Shown: one piece after another, positions 33,816 to 43,313 of the stretch
How positions within the stretch are numbered: the stretch's first letter is position 1
Layout of the letters: every line of letters starts with the position of its first letter
Assembly (NCBI RefSeq): GCF_900110205.1
Contig: NZ_FOCV01000017.1
Location: 62,001-126,000 of the forward strand
Reading direction: 5' to 3'
Source of the DNA: Rhizobium tibeticum
GTDB taxonomy: Bacteria; Pseudomonadota; Alphaproteobacteria; Rhizobiales; Rhizobiaceae
DNA: 64,000 bases
The notes under the pieces: generated by a model
The model's input: only the letters and a program-made list of their open reading frames with translations
What the model was told of the DNA's origin: nothing
Databases searched by the model: none
Program-made: the position numbers and the translations under genes

Positions 33816-34877
33816 GTGACGATCGTACAGACAACCGCAACCGGGCCGAGCCGCGGTACGGCAGCGCTTGCGGCATTGCAAAAGGTGGCGGCGTCCTTTG
33901 CCGTCATCCTGACCACGCTTTTAGGGCTCCTGGTGATCACCTTCGTTGTCGGGCGGATGGTGCCCGCCGATCCGGTCATTGCCGTGATCGGCGATCAGGC
34001 CGACCACGAAACCTATGAGCGCGTCTACAAACAGATGGGCCTTGACCAGCCCGTCTATGTGCAGTTCGCGACCTATCTCGGAAACGTCGCTCATCTCGAC
34101 TTCGGCCAGTCGCATGTTACGAAGAATCCCGTCGCCAGCGACCTTGCCCGCGTGTTTCCGGCGACGCTGGAGCTCGCGACCCTGGCAACCATCATCGGTG
34201 CAAGCCTCGGCATTCCTCTCGGCATCATCTCTGCTGTCAGGAAGGGCACCTGGGTCGACCACGTTGCGCGCATCGTTGGACTTCTCGGGCATTCGACGCC
34301 GATCTTCTGGTTGGGAACGATCGTCATCCTCGTCTTCTACGCGAAATTCGGCCTCATCCCAGGAAGTGGTCGTCTGGATGTCTACAATGAGGGTCTGGTG
34401 GAAGGGCCGACGAACTCGATCCTGGTCGACGCGATGCTTGCCGGCGAATGGGAGGTTTTCCGCGACGCGCTTTTGCATGTGGCTGCGCCTGCACTCATCC
34501 TCGGCTACGCCGCGATGGCTTATCTCAGTCGGATGAGCCGCAGTTTCATGCTCGAGCAGTTGCGGCAGGAGTACGTGTTAACCGCGAAGGCCAAGGGCCT
34601 CGGGCAACGCGCCATCATCTGGCGTCATGCATTCCGCAACATCCGGGTCCAGCTTTTGACGATCGTCGCCCTTGCCTACTGCGGTCTGCTCGACGGCACG
34701 GTTCTCATCGAGACAGTCTTTGCCTGGCCAGGACTTGGTCAGTATCTGACTTCTGCGTTGTTCTTTGCGGACATGAATGCCGTCCTCGGCAGCGTGCTTC
34801 TGATCGGCATCATCTCGATTGCCATCAATCTGCTGTCGGACCTCACCTATCGCTTCCTCGATCCGAGAACCCGGTGA
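33816..34877 (+). CDS. Dpp-type ABC permease (DppB)
   Basis: A 353-residue permease from GTG 33816 (GAGGAGAATGAC upstream). The first transmembrane segment TTLLGLLVITFVVGRMVPADPV is the DppB start. EYVLTAKAKGLGQRAIIWRHAFRN is the EAA loop. It is predicted to pair with the permease at 34882. Confidence 0.92.
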   Translation: MTIVQTTATGPSRGTAALAALQKVAASFAVILTTLLGLLVITFVVGRMVPADPVIAVIGDQADHETYERVYKQMGLDQPVYVQFATYLGNVAHLDFGQSHVTKNPVASDLARVFPATLELATLATIIGASLGIPLGIISAVRKGTWVDHVARIVGLLGHSTPIFWLGTIVILVFYAKFGLIPGSGRLDVYNEGLVEGPTNSILVDAMLAGEWEVFRDALLHVAAPALILGYAAMAYLSRMSRSFMLEQLRQEYVLTAKAKGLGQRAIIWRHAFRNIRVQLLTIVALAYCGLLDGTVLIETVFAWPGLGQYLTSALFFADMNAVLGSVLLIGIISIAINLLSDLTYRFLDPRTR

Positions 34878-34881
34878 CATC

Positions 34882-35793
34882 ATGGCGACACGCTATTTCA
34901 ACGATCTCCACAATTGGCTGATCAACGAGGATTTTTCCTCGATGCGTCAGGCTCGTCTGCACAAGGCCTATGTGCTGTGGCTTAGCCTTATCGCCAATCC
35001 ACTTGCCTTCGCCGGATTTGTGGTCGTCGCCGCATTGATCGCAATTGCAGTCCTTGCGCCGCTGCTGGCAAATCACGATCCAATTCTGCAGGATCTCACC
35101 ATGGCCCTGAGGCCGCCGTCGGCGCTGCATTGGTTTGGGACAGACGAGTTTGGCCGCGACGTCTATTCGAGGTTGATCTATGGCGCGCGCACCACTCTTT
35201 ATATCAGCATCCTTGTCACCGTCATCGTCGCTCCGATCGGCTTTGCGATTGGTGCAACGGCCGGCTACCTCGGCGGCTGGGTCGATGTCGTCCTCATGCG
35301 CATCACCGATATTTTCCTGTCCTTTCCAAGTCTCGTGCTCGCGCTAGCCTTCTCCGCCGCCCTTGGGCCCGGTATCGAGAACGCCGTCATTGCCATAGCC
35401 CTGACGGTGTGGCCGCCAATCGCACGTTTGGCGCGGGCTGAGACGTTAACGTTTCGCTCAGCCGATTTCGTGGTCGCTGCCGAATTGCAGGGTGCAGGCA
35501 TGGGCCGTATCCTCTTTCGCCATATCGTGCCGCTTTGCGCGCCGTCCATCATCATCCGTTTGACGCTCAACATGTCGAGCGTCATCCTGACGGCGGCGGG
35601 CTTGGGATTCCTTGGGCTTGGCGCGCAACCGCCGATGCCGGAATGGGGCGCCATGGCGGCATCCGGTCGGCAATATCTCCTCGATGCCTGGTGGCTTACA
35701 ACGGTTCCAGGCATTGCAATTCTCCTTGTCAGTCTCGCCTTCAACCTGCTTGGCGACGGACTGCGCGACATCATGGATCCCCGAAATGCCTGA
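34882..35793 (+). CDS. Dpp-type ABC permease (DppC)
   Basis: A 303-residue permease from ATG 34882, 4 bp after the DppB-type stop. The N-terminal cytoplasmic tail is longer than usual (about 50 residues) before FAGFVVVAALIAIAVLAPLL. HWFGTDEFGRDVYSRLIYGARTTL is the hallmark of DppC/OppC proteins, and FVVAAELQGAGMGRILFRHIVP is the EAA loop. The next gene starts 8 bp before its stop. Confidence 0.92.
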   Translation: MATRYFNDLHNWLINEDFSSMRQARLHKAYVLWLSLIANPLAFAGFVVVAALIAIAVLAPLLANHDPILQDLTMALRPPSALHWFGTDEFGRDVYSRLIYGARTTLYISILVTVIVAPIGFAIGATAGYLGGWVDVVLMRITDIFLSFPSLVLALAFSAALGPGIENAVIAIALTVWPPIARLARAETLTFRSADFVVAAELQGAGMGRILFRHIVPLCAPSIIIRLTLNMSSVILTAAGLGFLGLGAQPPMPEWGAMAASGRQYLLDAWWLTTVPGIAILLVSLAFNLLGDGLRDIMDPRNA

Positions 35794-36634
35794 CCTTTTT
35801 CAGCCGATCCTCTCGGTAAAGAATATGTCGGTCCAGTTTCCGACCTTGTCGGGCGCCGTGACGGCCGTGAAGGATATCTCGTTCGACGTCGGACGGGAAA
35901 AGGTCGGCATCATCGGTGAATCCGGTTCCGGCAAGAGTACCACCGGGCGCGCCATCATGCGCCTCCAGCCGGCAAACGCGCGCGTCGTGGCCGAGGAGAT
36001 GCGTTTTGAGGAGGTGGATCTGCTTGGCGCCAGCGAGGCCGACATGCGCGCGATCCGCGGCCGACGCATTTCGATGATCCTTCAGGACCCGAAATATTCG
36101 CTCAACCCGGTGATGACGGTTGGCGAACAGATTGCCGAAACGGTCATTCTGCACGAGCGCATCGGGCGGCGCGAAGCACGTCAACGCACGCTCGCCATGC
36201 TCGAGCGTGTCAATATTCGTGACCCTGAGCGCGTCTTCAATCTCTATCCGCACGAGGTTTCGGGCGGAATGGGCCAGCGCATCATGATCTCGATGATGCT
36301 GATTTCGTCGCCATCTCTCATCATTGCCGATGAACCGACATCCGCTCTTGACGTGACCGTTCGCCAGCAGGTGCTCTCGATCCTCGATGACCTGATCGCC
36401 GAACGCGACATCGGCCTGATCTTCATCTCGCACGATCTTAATCTGGTAAAGAGCTTCTGTGATCGCGTGATCATTATGTATGCGGGACGCATCGTGGAAA
36501 CGCTCGAAGCCTGCCGCCTCGACCATGCAACGCACCCCTATACCCGCGGTCTTCTGGAAGGCCTGCCAAGCCTCGATCACCCGAAGGACAGGCTTCAGGT
36601 CTTACGACGCGAAGCGAGCTGGGCGGAGGTATGA
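35786..36634 (+). CDS. Dpp-type ABC ATPase (DppD)
   Basis: A 282-residue ATPase from ATG 35786, overlapping the permease by 8 bp. Walker [10 protein letters not shown], signature SGGMGQR (with M where most ABC proteins have Q), Walker [15 protein letters not shown], and the C-terminal [13 protein letters not shown] that begins the oligopeptide-ABC tail. It lacks most of the cysteine-bearing tail, being shorter than the usual 320-330 residues. Confidence 0.9.
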   Translation: MPDLFQPILSVKNMSVQFPTLSGAVTAVKDISFDVGREKVGIIGESGSGKSTTGRAIMRLQPANARVVAEEMRFEEVDLLGASEADMRAIRGRRISMILQDPKYSLNPVMTVGEQIAETVILHERIGRREARQRTLAMLERVNIRDPERVFNLYPHEVSGGMGQRIMISMMLISSPSLIIADEPTSALDVTVRQQVLSILDDLIAERDIGLIFISHDLNLVKSFCDRVIIMYAGRIVETLEACRLDHATHPYTRGLLEGLPSLDHPKDRLQVLRREASWAEV

Positions 36635-36635
36635 G

Positions 36636-37403
36636 ATGACGATGATATCCGTTAGCAATCTCGCCGTTTCGTTCGACAGTGGTCATGCGCGCAAGCACGT
36701 CGTCAAGGATGTTTCCTTTGATGTCGATCCAGGCGAGACATTCGGCCTCGTGGGGGAAAGCGGCTGTGGCAAGTCGACTGTTCTTGGAGCGCTCGCCGGC
36801 AGAATCAAAGACTGGAGCGGCACTATCGGTGTCGATGGAGAGGCTATTTCCCGAAAGCGCTCGCCTCAGCAGCTGGCAAAGCAACAGATGGTGTTCCAGG
36901 ACCCGTTTGGCTCACTCCATCCACGCCACACGATCGGCCGCACCCTGCTCGAGCCGTTGGAGATTCACGGTCTTGACCAGCGCCAAGAAAGGGTAGAGGC
37001 AGTCCTACGCGACGTTGGGTTGCCGGCGTCCTTTCGCCATCGATTCCCGCACCAGCTGTCGGGCGGACAGCGCCAGCGAGTCGCGATCGCGCGTGCATTG
37101 ATCTTGAGGCCCCGCATCCTGCTTCTCGATGAACCGACGTCGGCTCTCGACGTGTCGATCCAGGCAGAGATCCTCAATCTGCTGAAAGATCTGCGTGAAA
37201 GAGAGAAACTGACCTATCTTCTCGTCAGTCACGACATGGCCGTCATAGCGCATCTCTGCAACCGTGTCGCGGTCATGCAAGACGGCGTCTTCGTCGAGAT
37301 CGCCACCCGTGAGCAGCTTCTCAGAGGGCAGGTCGCGCACTCGTATACAAGAACATTGCTTGACGGCAGTCGCGGATACGTGCCCACCCGTGAAAGAAAT
37401 TAA
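36636..37403 (+). CDS. Dpp-type ABC ATPase (DppF)
   Basis: A 255-residue ATPase from ATG 36636, 1 bp after the DppD stop. Walker A GESGCGKST, Q-loop FQDPFGSLHPRHTI, signature LSGGQRQR, Walker [15 protein letters not shown]. It ends soon after HSYTRTLLDG and so lacks the C-terminal oligopeptide domain of full DppF. It forms the ATPase heterodimer with the preceding gene and closes the five-gene operon. Confidence 0.9.
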   Translation: MTMISVSNLAVSFDSGHARKHVVKDVSFDVDPGETFGLVGESGCGKSTVLGALAGRIKDWSGTIGVDGEAISRKRSPQQLAKQQMVFQDPFGSLHPRHTIGRTLLEPLEIHGLDQRQERVEAVLRDVGLPASFRHRFPHQLSGGQRQRVAIARALILRPRILLLDEPTSALDVSIQAEILNLLKDLREREKLTYLLVSHDMAVIAHLCNRVAVMQDGVFVEIATREQLLRGQVAHSYTRTLLDGSRGYVPTRERN

Positions 37404-37615
37404 GCCAACCATCTCGCTTGTACGCTGTTCGAATTCGCGAGCGACGCATTTCTGCGACGGCTGTTGGACTTTCCTTTCCGTTGTCGATCTCGTGGGAGGT
37501 ACAGAAAAGCGTGCGCCGACCAGAGCCCAAGCGGCATCCATGGTACATCTGACAGGCCTCTATGATTGTTGTTGGTCCGATCTGGCGAAATCATGACTGT
37601 GGTTCGAACTGGTCA

Positions 37616-38770
37616 TCATCCACTCGGCGATCGCTCGAAGTCGAAGATGCTTTGCGTAGCCAACGCTGCAGCTCCTCTTGCCCAGGAGCTCGGAACCCAA
37701 TCCGTTTGAAGTTCCGGTCGTGAGAAAAATAGGAATTCGTTCATCGATCGCTTGAGGGGGCCCAATAGCGCTTCACCGAATTGAACAGCTTCTCCTCCCA
37801 CGACAATAATCTCGGGATCGAATAGATTCACCAAGTCGGCCAAGTGTCTGCCGATACGTGATCCTGCTTCCTGTAGAATTGCAACGGCAGTTTCCTCGTC
37901 CGCCTCGGCGGCGGCCACGAAATCGGTCCGGGTAGCCGGTTTACCCCGTTTGCGTCCCCATTCAGCGATCATGTATGGTTCCGCAGCATGGGCCATGAGA
38001 CATCCGCGGCGTCCACATTCGCACAGATCACCTTGCGGTATCGTTGTAATATGGCCCAATTTGCCTGCCGCGCCGTTGCTGCCATGGTATATTTCCCCAT
38101 TCAGGACGAGTGAACAGCCAATCCCAGCGCCGATGGCCAGGGCAGCGAAATTCCGGTGGTTGCGGCCCGCCCCAAATAGCTTTTGGGCGATAGCGAAAGC
38201 GTTGACGTCATCGTCTATCCAGACGGGCACACGCACACGTTCGGCCAGGAGCTCGGCGAAGGGAAGGTCATACCAACCAAAGCGTGGACTTTGCAGGCAC
38301 ACCCCTTTCGTTGGGTCGACTTCGCCCGGAATCGACACGCCTATACCCATTATATCCCGCTCTTCACGACCTGCTTCCGCCAACAGGCGCGGGATCGCAT
38401 CCTTGATCGCCTCAATCATTCCCTCGGGGGAGGTGTCCACGACGGCTGTTTCCATCGTGGCTAGTGGGATGGTGGCGAGATCAGTCAGCACACAGTCGAT
38501 GCTGCTTCGATTGAGCTTGAAGCCCAGGGCGAGGTGAGCCTCGTAGTTAATGTCTACGGGGATCGGACGGCGACCGTTTGAGCTTGTGACGGCCTCCCGC
38601 TCTACAAGGAGCCGGTCTTCAATCAATTCGGTGACGACAAATGTTACGGCCGCCGGACTGAGACCAGTGATCAATGCCAGCTCGGCGCGAGATACGGGAC
38701 CCCGGTTTCGCAGCAAGTTCAAAATCAACCGCCTGTTCATGGCGCGTGACGTGCTTGCATTGCCTTTCAA
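37616..38770 (-). CDS. ROK family transcriptional repressor with zinc motif
   Basis: A 384-residue regulator. HTH at about 26-50 (PVSRAELALITGLSPAAVTFVVTELI). The ROK domain has lost the ATP-binding DxGGT (here GFKLNRSS), keeps IDDDVNAFA and GIGC, and carries the zinc motif CECGRRGC at about 249-256. It is divergent from the ABC/GH42 operon, and a 29-bp palindrome lies 18 bp from its start. Predicted to repress the galactoside operon until an inducing sugar binds. It is clearly distinct from the ROK regulator at 20128, which has no zinc cysteines. Confidence 0.9.
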   Translation of the reverse strand: MKGNASTSRAMNRRLILNLLRNRGPVSRAELALITGLSPAAVTFVVTELIEDRLLVEREAVTSSNGRRPIPVDINYEAHLALGFKLNRSSIDCVLTDLATIPLATMETAVVDTSPEGMIEAIKDAIPRLLAEAGREERDIMGIGVSIPGEVDPTKGVCLQSPRFGWYDLPFAELLAERVRVPVWIDDDVNAFAIAQKLFGAGRNHRNFAALAIGAGIGCSLVLNGEIYHGSNGAAGKLGHITTIPQGDLCECGRRGCLMAHAAEPYMIAEWGRKRGKPATRTDFVAAAEADEETAVAILQEAGSRIGRHLADLVNLFDPEIIVVGGEAVQFGEALLGPLKRSMNEFLFFSRPELQTDWVPSSWARGAAALATQSIFDFERSPSG

Positions 38771-38787
38771 ACTCTACCTCCTCAATG

Positions 38788-38816
38788 AGAGTTAGTTTAT
38801 TTCGTAAATTAACTCT
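38788..38816. promoter_or_regulatory. 29-bp palindrome, predicted operator of the zinc-type ROK regulator
   Basis: Arms AGAGTTAGTTTA (38788-38799) and TAAATTAACTCT (38805-38816) pair at 11 of 12 positions around TTTCG. It lies 18 bp upstream of the regulator and 165 bp upstream of the binding-protein gene. AT-rich arms like these are typical of ROK operators. Confidence 0.7.
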
Positions 38817-38980
38817 TGTCCTAACTCAGAAGGTAGGTTAGCTTTTCGGCGTTGGCAATGAGGAGGAGACCGCGGCGCGAGATTTTTCTGGCCCGCATGT
38901 TCTCAAGCAAATTCACGTTCAAGAAGCCCGACCGCTGGTCGGTTCGGGCCCGGCGAAGCTTTGTCCTGGGAGGATTCTGA

Positions 38981-40261
38981 ATGACACCGAAAGACATAAC
39001 CACTCTGCTTACAGGGGCGCCTTCGTCCCGACGCCAATTCCTAATCGGAGCCGGGACGGCACTCGCTGGAATGTCACTGAGCGCTCCCGCACTTGCCCAG
39101 AGCAAGGAAATGACGATCATCTCCAATATCGGCAACGCTTCGCAGCGCGACGTCCTGCAGCGCATTGCCAGCGAGTACGAGAAGACGAGTGGCGTCAAGG
39201 TGACCATCAACAACATGGATCACGAGGCTCACAAGACTGCTATCCGAAGCTATCTTGTGGTCGGTGCGCCGGACATCTGCTTCTGGTTTTCGGGTAACCG
39301 CATGAAGGCCTTCGTCAAGCGAGGGCTCTTCGACGATATCTCCGATCTCTTTGAACGTGAGAACTACAAGGCGGTGCTGGGCCCGACATTGAATGCCGTG
39401 ACTGTCGACGGAAAGCAGTATGGCTTGCCCCTCGGCGGGCTGCTGTGGGGGCTCTTCTATCGCAAGGACGTCTTTGCTGAGAAGGGGTGGGCACCCCCGA
39501 AAACGATCAACGACCTGCTTGGGCTGGGCGAACAAGCCAAGTCCGCAGGAATGGTACCTGTGAGCATGGGGACCAAGGAGATGTGGCCCGCGGCCGGCTG
39601 GTTCGACCATATGAACCTGCGCATCAACGGCCTAGAAAAACACATGGCTCTGATGGATGGCAGGATGTCTTACACCGATCCTGCGATCCTGCCTGTCTTC
39701 GATAAATGGGCAGAACTCATCAACGCTGGGATGTTCAGTGCCAACAGCACGTCGTTTGGCTGGGAACAGGCGTCTGCAGCCTTGGCGCAGAAGAAAGCGG
39801 CGATGATGGACCTCGCAGGATTCATCAAGTACGGCTTCCCCGAGGGTCAGCAGGATCAAATCGCGTTCACACCGTTTCCGCAGATTGTGGATGGCATGGC
39901 GCGCTACGAGGACTTTGCCCTGAATTCGATCCACGTCCCGAAGAATGCCAAGAACAAGGAAAGCGCGCGTGACTTCCTTGCCTACTTCTACAAGCCCGAC
40001 AACCTTTCAGCCTTCCTGGAGACCGAAAGTGCCGTGCCGCCTCGCAGCGACTGCCCGCCGAGTAAAGACCCGCTCGTGAATGCGGCGGTAGAGTCTCTCA
40101 AGACCGTCGAGGGCTCCGCGCAGTACTACGACCGGGATACCGACCCGGATATGGCACAGGAAGGTCTTAAGGGGTTCCAGGAGTTCATGGCCAAGCCGGA
40201 TCGGCGCGACCAGATTCTGGAACGGCTCGAAGGTACGCGAAAACGCATCTTCAAGACGTAA
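38981..40261 (+). CDS. Sugar ABC transporter substrate-binding protein (family 1), Tat-type signal
   Basis: A 426-residue binding protein. The twin-arginine signal SRRQFLIGAGTALAGMSLSAPALA (RR at 17-18) predicts export of a folded protein. It continues KEMTIISNIGNASQRDVLQRIASEYEKTSGVKV, the family 1 start. GGAGGAT lies 9 bp before ATG 38981. The downstream beta-galactosidase suggests a beta-galactoside ligand; this is inferred. Confidence 0.9.
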   Translation: MTPKDITTLLTGAPSSRRQFLIGAGTALAGMSLSAPALAQSKEMTIISNIGNASQRDVLQRIASEYEKTSGVKVTINNMDHEAHKTAIRSYLVVGAPDICFWFSGNRMKAFVKRGLFDDISDLFERENYKAVLGPTLNAVTVDGKQYGLPLGGLLWGLFYRKDVFAEKGWAPPKTINDLLGLGEQAKSAGMVPVSMGTKEMWPAAGWFDHMNLRINGLEKHMALMDGRMSYTDPAILPVFDKWAELINAGMFSANSTSFGWEQASAALAQKKAAMMDLAGFIKYGFPEGQQDQIAFTPFPQIVDGMARYEDFALNSIHVPKNAKNKESARDFLAYFYKPDNLSAFLETESAVPPRSDCPPSKDPLVNAAVESLKTVEGSAQYYDRDTDPDMAQEGLKGFQEFMAKPDRRDQILERLEGTRKRIFKT

Positions 40262-40306
40262 GCCTATCGCGGTCGCCTGTTTCTCCCCGGAGCTGTACCG
40301 CACGAC

Positions 40307-40337
40307 GGCAGGGCTGCTGATTAGCGGCAGTCCTGCC
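40307..40337 (+). promoter_or_regulatory. RNA hairpin between binding-protein and permease genes
   Basis: GGCAGGGCTGC and GCGGCAGTCCTGCC can pair around TGATTA with a G-U pair and a bulge. It sits 45 bp after the binding-protein stop and 62 bp before the permease. Such hairpins often protect the upstream mRNA and keep binding protein in excess over permease. Confidence 0.45.
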
Positions 40338-40399
40338 TTCTCCGAGCCAACCCAACGTCTGGGGCTTGGACCCATTAACATTTCCTGGAGTAGTCCTGG

Positions 40400-41284
40400 A
40401 TGTCCACTCTCTGGCGACGCCATCGACATTGGATAACGCCGACATTGTTCATCGCGCCGGGTGCCCTGTTGTTTGGGGTGGTGATCATTGTCGCTTCCAT
40501 CGAGACGATCTGGGTGTCGTTCTTTGAATGGGACGGCGTTGGCGTAAAACAATGGGTCGGTCTGGCTAACTATGTTCAGCTACTGAATGACCCGCAGTTT
40601 TACATATCGCTCAAGAACAACCTCATCTGGCTCGCAATGTTCATGCTAGCGCCACCGCTCGGACTAGCGCTTGCGTTGCTCCTGAACCAGCCTATCCGCG
40701 GCATGCGGATCATGAAATCTCTGTTCTTTGTGCCGCTGGTGCTCGCATCTGTTACGGTCGGCGTTGTTTTCACTTGGGTCTATGATCCGAGCTTCGGACT
40801 TCTCTCGCTTATCTTCGGATACTTCGGGGCGAGCGCACCCGCGTTGCTTTCCGACGAGCATTTCGTGACTTTCGCGGTCGTGGTCGCGGCCTTGTGGCCA
40901 CAGGTGGCCTTCTGCCTCGTACTATTTCTGGCGGGCCTCAACAATCTCAGCGAAGACCTGATTGGGGCTGGGCGCGTCGACGGTGCGCGGGGCTGGCCGA
41001 TGCTGTTTCATGTCGTTCTTCCCCAATTGCGCGAAGTCAGTTTCATCGCTTTGGCGGTGACGGTCATCGGCGCGCTTCGGTCATTCGACATGGTCGCCGT
41101 GATGACGTCCGGAGGGCCGTTCGGCTCCTCCACCGTCCTCGCGTATCAGATGTACGAGCAGTCAATCTTTTCATACCGTTTCGGCTATGGCGCGGCGATC
41201 GCGACGGTACTTTTCGTGATCATGGCGGCCTTTATCACCTGGTACTTACGCACTCTTCTCAGGCCGGAAAGGGAGGGCCTCTGA
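40400..41284 (+). CDS. Sugar ABC transporter permease (MalF type)
   Basis: A 294-residue permease. The first segment is TLFIAPGALLFGVVIIVASIETIWVSFFEWDG; the EAA loop is LIGAGRVDGARGWPMLFHVVLPQLREV. TSGGPFGSSTVLAYQMYEQSIFSYRFGYGAA is the usual MalF C-terminal region. Its stop overlaps the next start (TGATG, 41282-41286). Confidence 0.92.
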   Translation: MSTLWRRHRHWITPTLFIAPGALLFGVVIIVASIETIWVSFFEWDGVGVKQWVGLANYVQLLNDPQFYISLKNNLIWLAMFMLAPPLGLALALLLNQPIRGMRIMKSLFFVPLVLASVTVGVVFTWVYDPSFGLLSLIFGYFGASAPALLSDEHFVTFAVVVAALWPQVAFCLVLFLAGLNNLSEDLIGAGRVDGARGWPMLFHVVLPQLREVSFIALAVTVIGALRSFDMVAVMTSGGPFGSSTVLAYQMYEQSIFSYRFGYGAAIATVLFVIMAAFITWYLRTLLRPEREGL

Positions 41285-42135
41285 TGTACCCAAGGTCCAT
41301 ATCGGAAGACTTGCCGGTTCGGCGGTTCGCGTATGTTGCGATGGTCGCTTTGATCCTCGCTCTCTGGCTCCTCCCGCTGCTGGCAGTCATGGCCACGTCC
41401 CTTCGATCATTCGAGGAAGTGATGGCGGGCAACTATTGGGGTTGGCCGAGGAGCTTCAATTTCATTGAGAACTACACGGCTGTGTTCACACAGACCGCCA
41501 TGGCGCGATACTTCCTTAACAGCCTGATCGTGACATTGCCGTCGGTGGGCGGCGTACTCGTTCTCTCCACGCTGACAGGCTTCGTGCTTTCTCGCTACCG
41601 CTTTCGCGGGGCGAATGTGATGTTCGCGCTATTCGTCGGGGGGAACTTCCTTCCAGCCCAGATCATGATGATCCCGGTCAGGGATTTGATGGTTTCCATC
41701 GGACTCTATGATACCTACTACGCGCTCATTGTCTTCCACGTGGCCTTCCAAACGGGCTTCGCAACCCTCTTCATGCGCAACTTCATCGCCGCGCTTCCAG
41801 ACGAGCTTTTCCAAGCGGCCCGCGCAGAAGGCGCGTCGCCGTGGCAGACACTTTGGCACATTGTTCTCCCATTGATCCGACCGGCGTTGGCAGCACTCGC
41901 GATCCTGACATTCACCTTTGTCTGGAACGATTATTTCTGGGCGATCGTGTTGACGCAGAGCGATGCGGTAAAGCCCGTGACCGCCGGCCTTAGCAACCTG
42001 CGAGGCGAGTGGGTGTCTGCGTGGAATCTCGTCGCCGCGGCAACGATCATGGTCGCAATTCCTCCAGTCGTAATGTTCTTCCTCATGCAGCGGCACTTCA
42101 TTGCTGGCCTGACCGTCGGTGCGATCAAGGGCTGA
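41284..42135 (+). CDS. Sugar ABC transporter permease (MalG type)
   Basis: A 283-residue permease. ATG 41284 overlaps the previous stop by one base; the frame is open far upstream inside the previous gene, but that part is a shadow. Six transmembrane segments, with the first at YVAMVALILALWLLPLLAVMATSL. EAA loop FQAARAEGASPWQTLWHIVLPLIRPA. It ends HFIAGLTVGAIKG, the usual MalG-type ending. Confidence 0.92.
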   Translation: MYPRSISEDLPVRRFAYVAMVALILALWLLPLLAVMATSLRSFEEVMAGNYWGWPRSFNFIENYTAVFTQTAMARYFLNSLIVTLPSVGGVLVLSTLTGFVLSRYRFRGANVMFALFVGGNFLPAQIMMIPVRDLMVSIGLYDTYYALIVFHVAFQTGFATLFMRNFIAALPDELFQAARAEGASPWQTLWHIVLPLIRPALAALAILTFTFVWNDYFWAIVLTQSDAVKPVTAGLSNLRGEWVSAWNLVAAATIMVAIPPVVMFFLMQRHFIAGLTVGAIKG

Positions 42136-42159
42136 GGCGAAACTCAAGGAATACATAAG

Positions 42160-43296
42160 ATGGTCAGTGTCGAACTTATCAACATCGAGAAGCATTATGG
42201 GGGCTACCATGCCCTTAGGGACGTCAACCTGGTCATCGAGGAAGGTGAGTTCGTCGTCATGGTCGGGCCGTCGGGATGCGGCAAGTCGACCTTGCTGAAG
42301 ACCATCGCTGGCCTTGAGACGACCAGTTCGGGAAAGCTCCTGATCAGGGGGAGGGATGTGACCAGATTAGAGCCTGGCGACAGAGGCATTGCCATGGTGT
42401 TCCAGTCCTATGCGCTTTACCCGCACATGACCGTCGCTGAAAACATGGGATTCGGCCTCAGAATGGCCAAGCGACCGAAGACCGAAATCGATGCCGCGGT
42501 TGCCCGCGCCGCCACAATTCTTCGACTTGAAGAGCAACTTGAGAAGAAGCCGAAGCAGCTGTCCGGCGGGCAGCGGCAACGTGTCGCCATTGGCCGTGCC
42601 ATCACACGCTCGCCCGACGTCTTCCTGTTCGACGAGCCTCTTTCCAATCTCGACGCCGCCTTGCGCACTCAGATGCGGGTCGAGCTGTCGACGCTCCACT
42701 CCCGGCTCGCATCAACGATGATCTACGTCACCCATGACCAGGTTGAAGCAATGACAATGGCGAGCCGGATCGTTGTGCTCAATCAGGGCAGAATCGAACA
42801 AGTCGGCGCGCCGCTCAGTCTCTACAAGAACCCCGACAACCTGTTCGTCGCTGGGTTCCTTGGTGCGCCCCGCATGAACTTCGTCGCGGGGCAAGTGGCT
42901 GAAACCAACGGATCGGGTGCGCGGATTATAGGCGCCGGCGGTCTGGAGCTTACATTTGACCGGCTCACCGACAAGGTTTCTGTAGGTGATACAGTCACGG
43001 TCGGTATTCGGCCGGAACAGCTTCGGCTCGACGACGGCCTGGCCGAAATCCGTTTTCCTGGAAATGTGCGTCTGACGGAGTATCTGGGACGAGAAACGAT
43101 CGTTTACGTCGACGCCGGACCACTGACCACGACAGGATCGGACAGCGGCACGACCGTTTTCACCGTTCAGATCGCGGACGTCAAACCCTTTCAAAACGAT
43201 CGCTCGGTGTCGGTCGGCTTCGATCCAGCCGATGCCTACCTTTTTGGGCCCGGCGGCAAAACCATCACCCCTCCCAAGGCCGTCGCGACAATCTAA
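42160..43296 (+). CDS. Sugar ABC transporter ATP-binding protein, UgpC/MalK type
   Basis: A 378-residue ATPase. Walker A GPSGCGKST (36-44), signature LSGGQRQR (134-141), Walker B VFLFDEP, then a C-terminal TOBE domain with the VGIRPEQLRL segment. It is 24 bp after the permease and 17 bp before the beta-galactosidase, in one operon. It aligns closely with the ATPase at 21558 over residues 1-160. Confidence 0.93.
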   Translation: MVSVELINIEKHYGGYHALRDVNLVIEEGEFVVMVGPSGCGKSTLLKTIAGLETTSSGKLLIRGRDVTRLEPGDRGIAMVFQSYALYPHMTVAENMGFGLRMAKRPKTEIDAAVARAATILRLEEQLEKKPKQLSGGQRQRVAIGRAITRSPDVFLFDEPLSNLDAALRTQMRVELSTLHSRLASTMIYVTHDQVEAMTMASRIVVLNQGRIEQVGAPLSLYKNPDNLFVAGFLGAPRMNFVAGQVAETNGSGARIIGAGGLELTFDRLTDKVSVGDTVTVGIRPEQLRLDDGLAEIRFPGNVRLTEYLGRETIVYVDAGPLTTTGSDSGTTVFTVQIADVKPFQNDRSVSVGFDPADAYLFGPGGKTITPPKAVATI

Positions 43297-43313
43297 GCAA
43301 GGATGAAACAGTC

